A DNA stretch of 5,228 nucleotides from an uncultured Eggerthella sp. (GTDB lineage Bacteria > Actinomycetota > Coriobacteriia > Coriobacteriales > Eggerthellaceae). The stretch covers positions 1 to 5,228 of the forward strand of contig URVA01000098.1 of assembly GCA_900551155.1 (NCBI GenBank), given 5' to 3'. A program made the translations under genes and the position numbers. Shown piece after piece: positions 4,905 to 5,228 of the stretch; position 1 is the first letter of the stretch; each line of letters opens with the position of its first letter. Under the pieces are notes generated by a model. That model did not search any database. It worked only from the letters and a program-made list of their open reading frames with translations, and was not told the origin of the DNA.

Positions 4905-5228
4905 TTATTTGAGCGCCACATGCACAAGACGGTGATTGCGCAGCACAAAGAACGCCGCTACTGCAAAAATCAGCAAATACGCAAATTGACCCGTTATCGC
5001 AACAGTAATAGCACTCGACAACAAAGGAATTCCAACAGCAACAATTACGCTCGCCCAATACCAAGGCTTGACACTGGAAGGAAATTGTTCTGCATAAGAT
5101 TCACAAACTGCCCCATGAAAAGCAAGCGACAGGCAAAGCAACCACAAGAGAATGAACAGCGCCCCTACTTGATCAAAGAATTGTGCATTATTTAGACATC
5201 CAACTACGAACAGAACAACACAAAGAAC
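4905..5228 (-). CDS. Membrane protein of unknown function (N-terminus outside window)
   Basis: The last 107 codons of a reading frame that stays open to the right edge, so its true start probably lies beyond 5228. I do not recognise the family. The visible part is strongly hydrophobic, with about three or four membrane segments: one at the very edge (VLCVVLFVVGCL), then GALFILLWLLCLSLAFHG, WYWASVIVAVGIPLLSSAITVAI, and FAYLLIFAVAAFFVL. Between the second and third segments is a short polar loop containing Cys, Glu, Tyr and Pro-Trp-Tyr-Trp. It ends with a short basic, histidine-containing tail (RNHRLVHVALK), which by the positive-inside rule probably faces the cytoplasm. A TTG at 5147 could act as an internal start but lacks a convincing ribosome site and would cut a membrane segment. 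It is co-directional with coaE, 115 bases upstream. No catalytic motif is visible. Confidence 0.6.
   Translation of the reverse strand, partial: VLCVVLFVVGCLNNAQFFDQVGALFILLWLLCLSLAFHGAVCESYAEQFPSSVKPWYWASVIVAVGIPLLSSAITVAITGQFAYLLIFAVAAFFVLRNHRLVHVALK

Overview
The window holds a co-directional run of six genes, all on the minus strand, so it is read from high to low coordinates. In transcription order they are: the C-terminal part of an unrecognised membrane protein (cut by the right edge), coaE (dephospho-CoA kinase), uvrB (excision-repair helicase subunit), a degV/fakB-type fatty-acid-binding protein, a MarR-family regulator resembling FabT, and acpP (acyl carrier protein, cut by the left edge just before its end). 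No plus-strand gene, RNA gene, mobile element or CRISPR array is supported.

The host is most likely a low-to-moderate-GC actinobacterium of the Coriobacteriia type (Atopobium/Lancefieldella/Olsenella-like). This is inference. It rests on the coaE-uvrB adjacency typical of Actinobacteria, a GC content that looks like the mid-40s percent by eye, and a Firmicute-style FabT/DegV/ACP lipid-control group. Species cannot be named from the sequence alone.

Layout: 5228-4905 is the partial membrane protein. The stretch 4904-4790 is a short leader with a possible coaE promoter. coaE occupies 4789-4187. The gap 4186-4000 holds a degenerate tandem array with a period of about 17 nt, with a perfect TATAAT inside it, just upstream of uvrB. 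uvrB occupies 3999-1852 and has three nested Shine-Dalgarno/start pairs. The gap 1851-1614 carries a probable uvrB terminator, then a candidate promoter with a MarR-type inverted repeat and a second perfect inverted repeat in front of degV. degV (1613-753), the regulator (717-214) and acpP (201 to the left edge) are tightly spaced and probably form one operon.

The left half reads as a small fatty-acid control module. A DegV/FakB protein would present exogenous fatty acid for activation, ACP carries acyl chains, and a FabT-like repressor (known in streptococci to respond to acyl-ACP) would set expression. The right half is housekeeping: CoA synthesis and DNA repair. CoaE makes the CoA that donates the phosphopantetheine arm of ACP, but its linkage to the lipid genes here may be incidental. 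Nothing in the window is a clearly new system. The most unexplained elements are the repeat array at the uvrB promoter and the paired inverted repeats in the degV leader.
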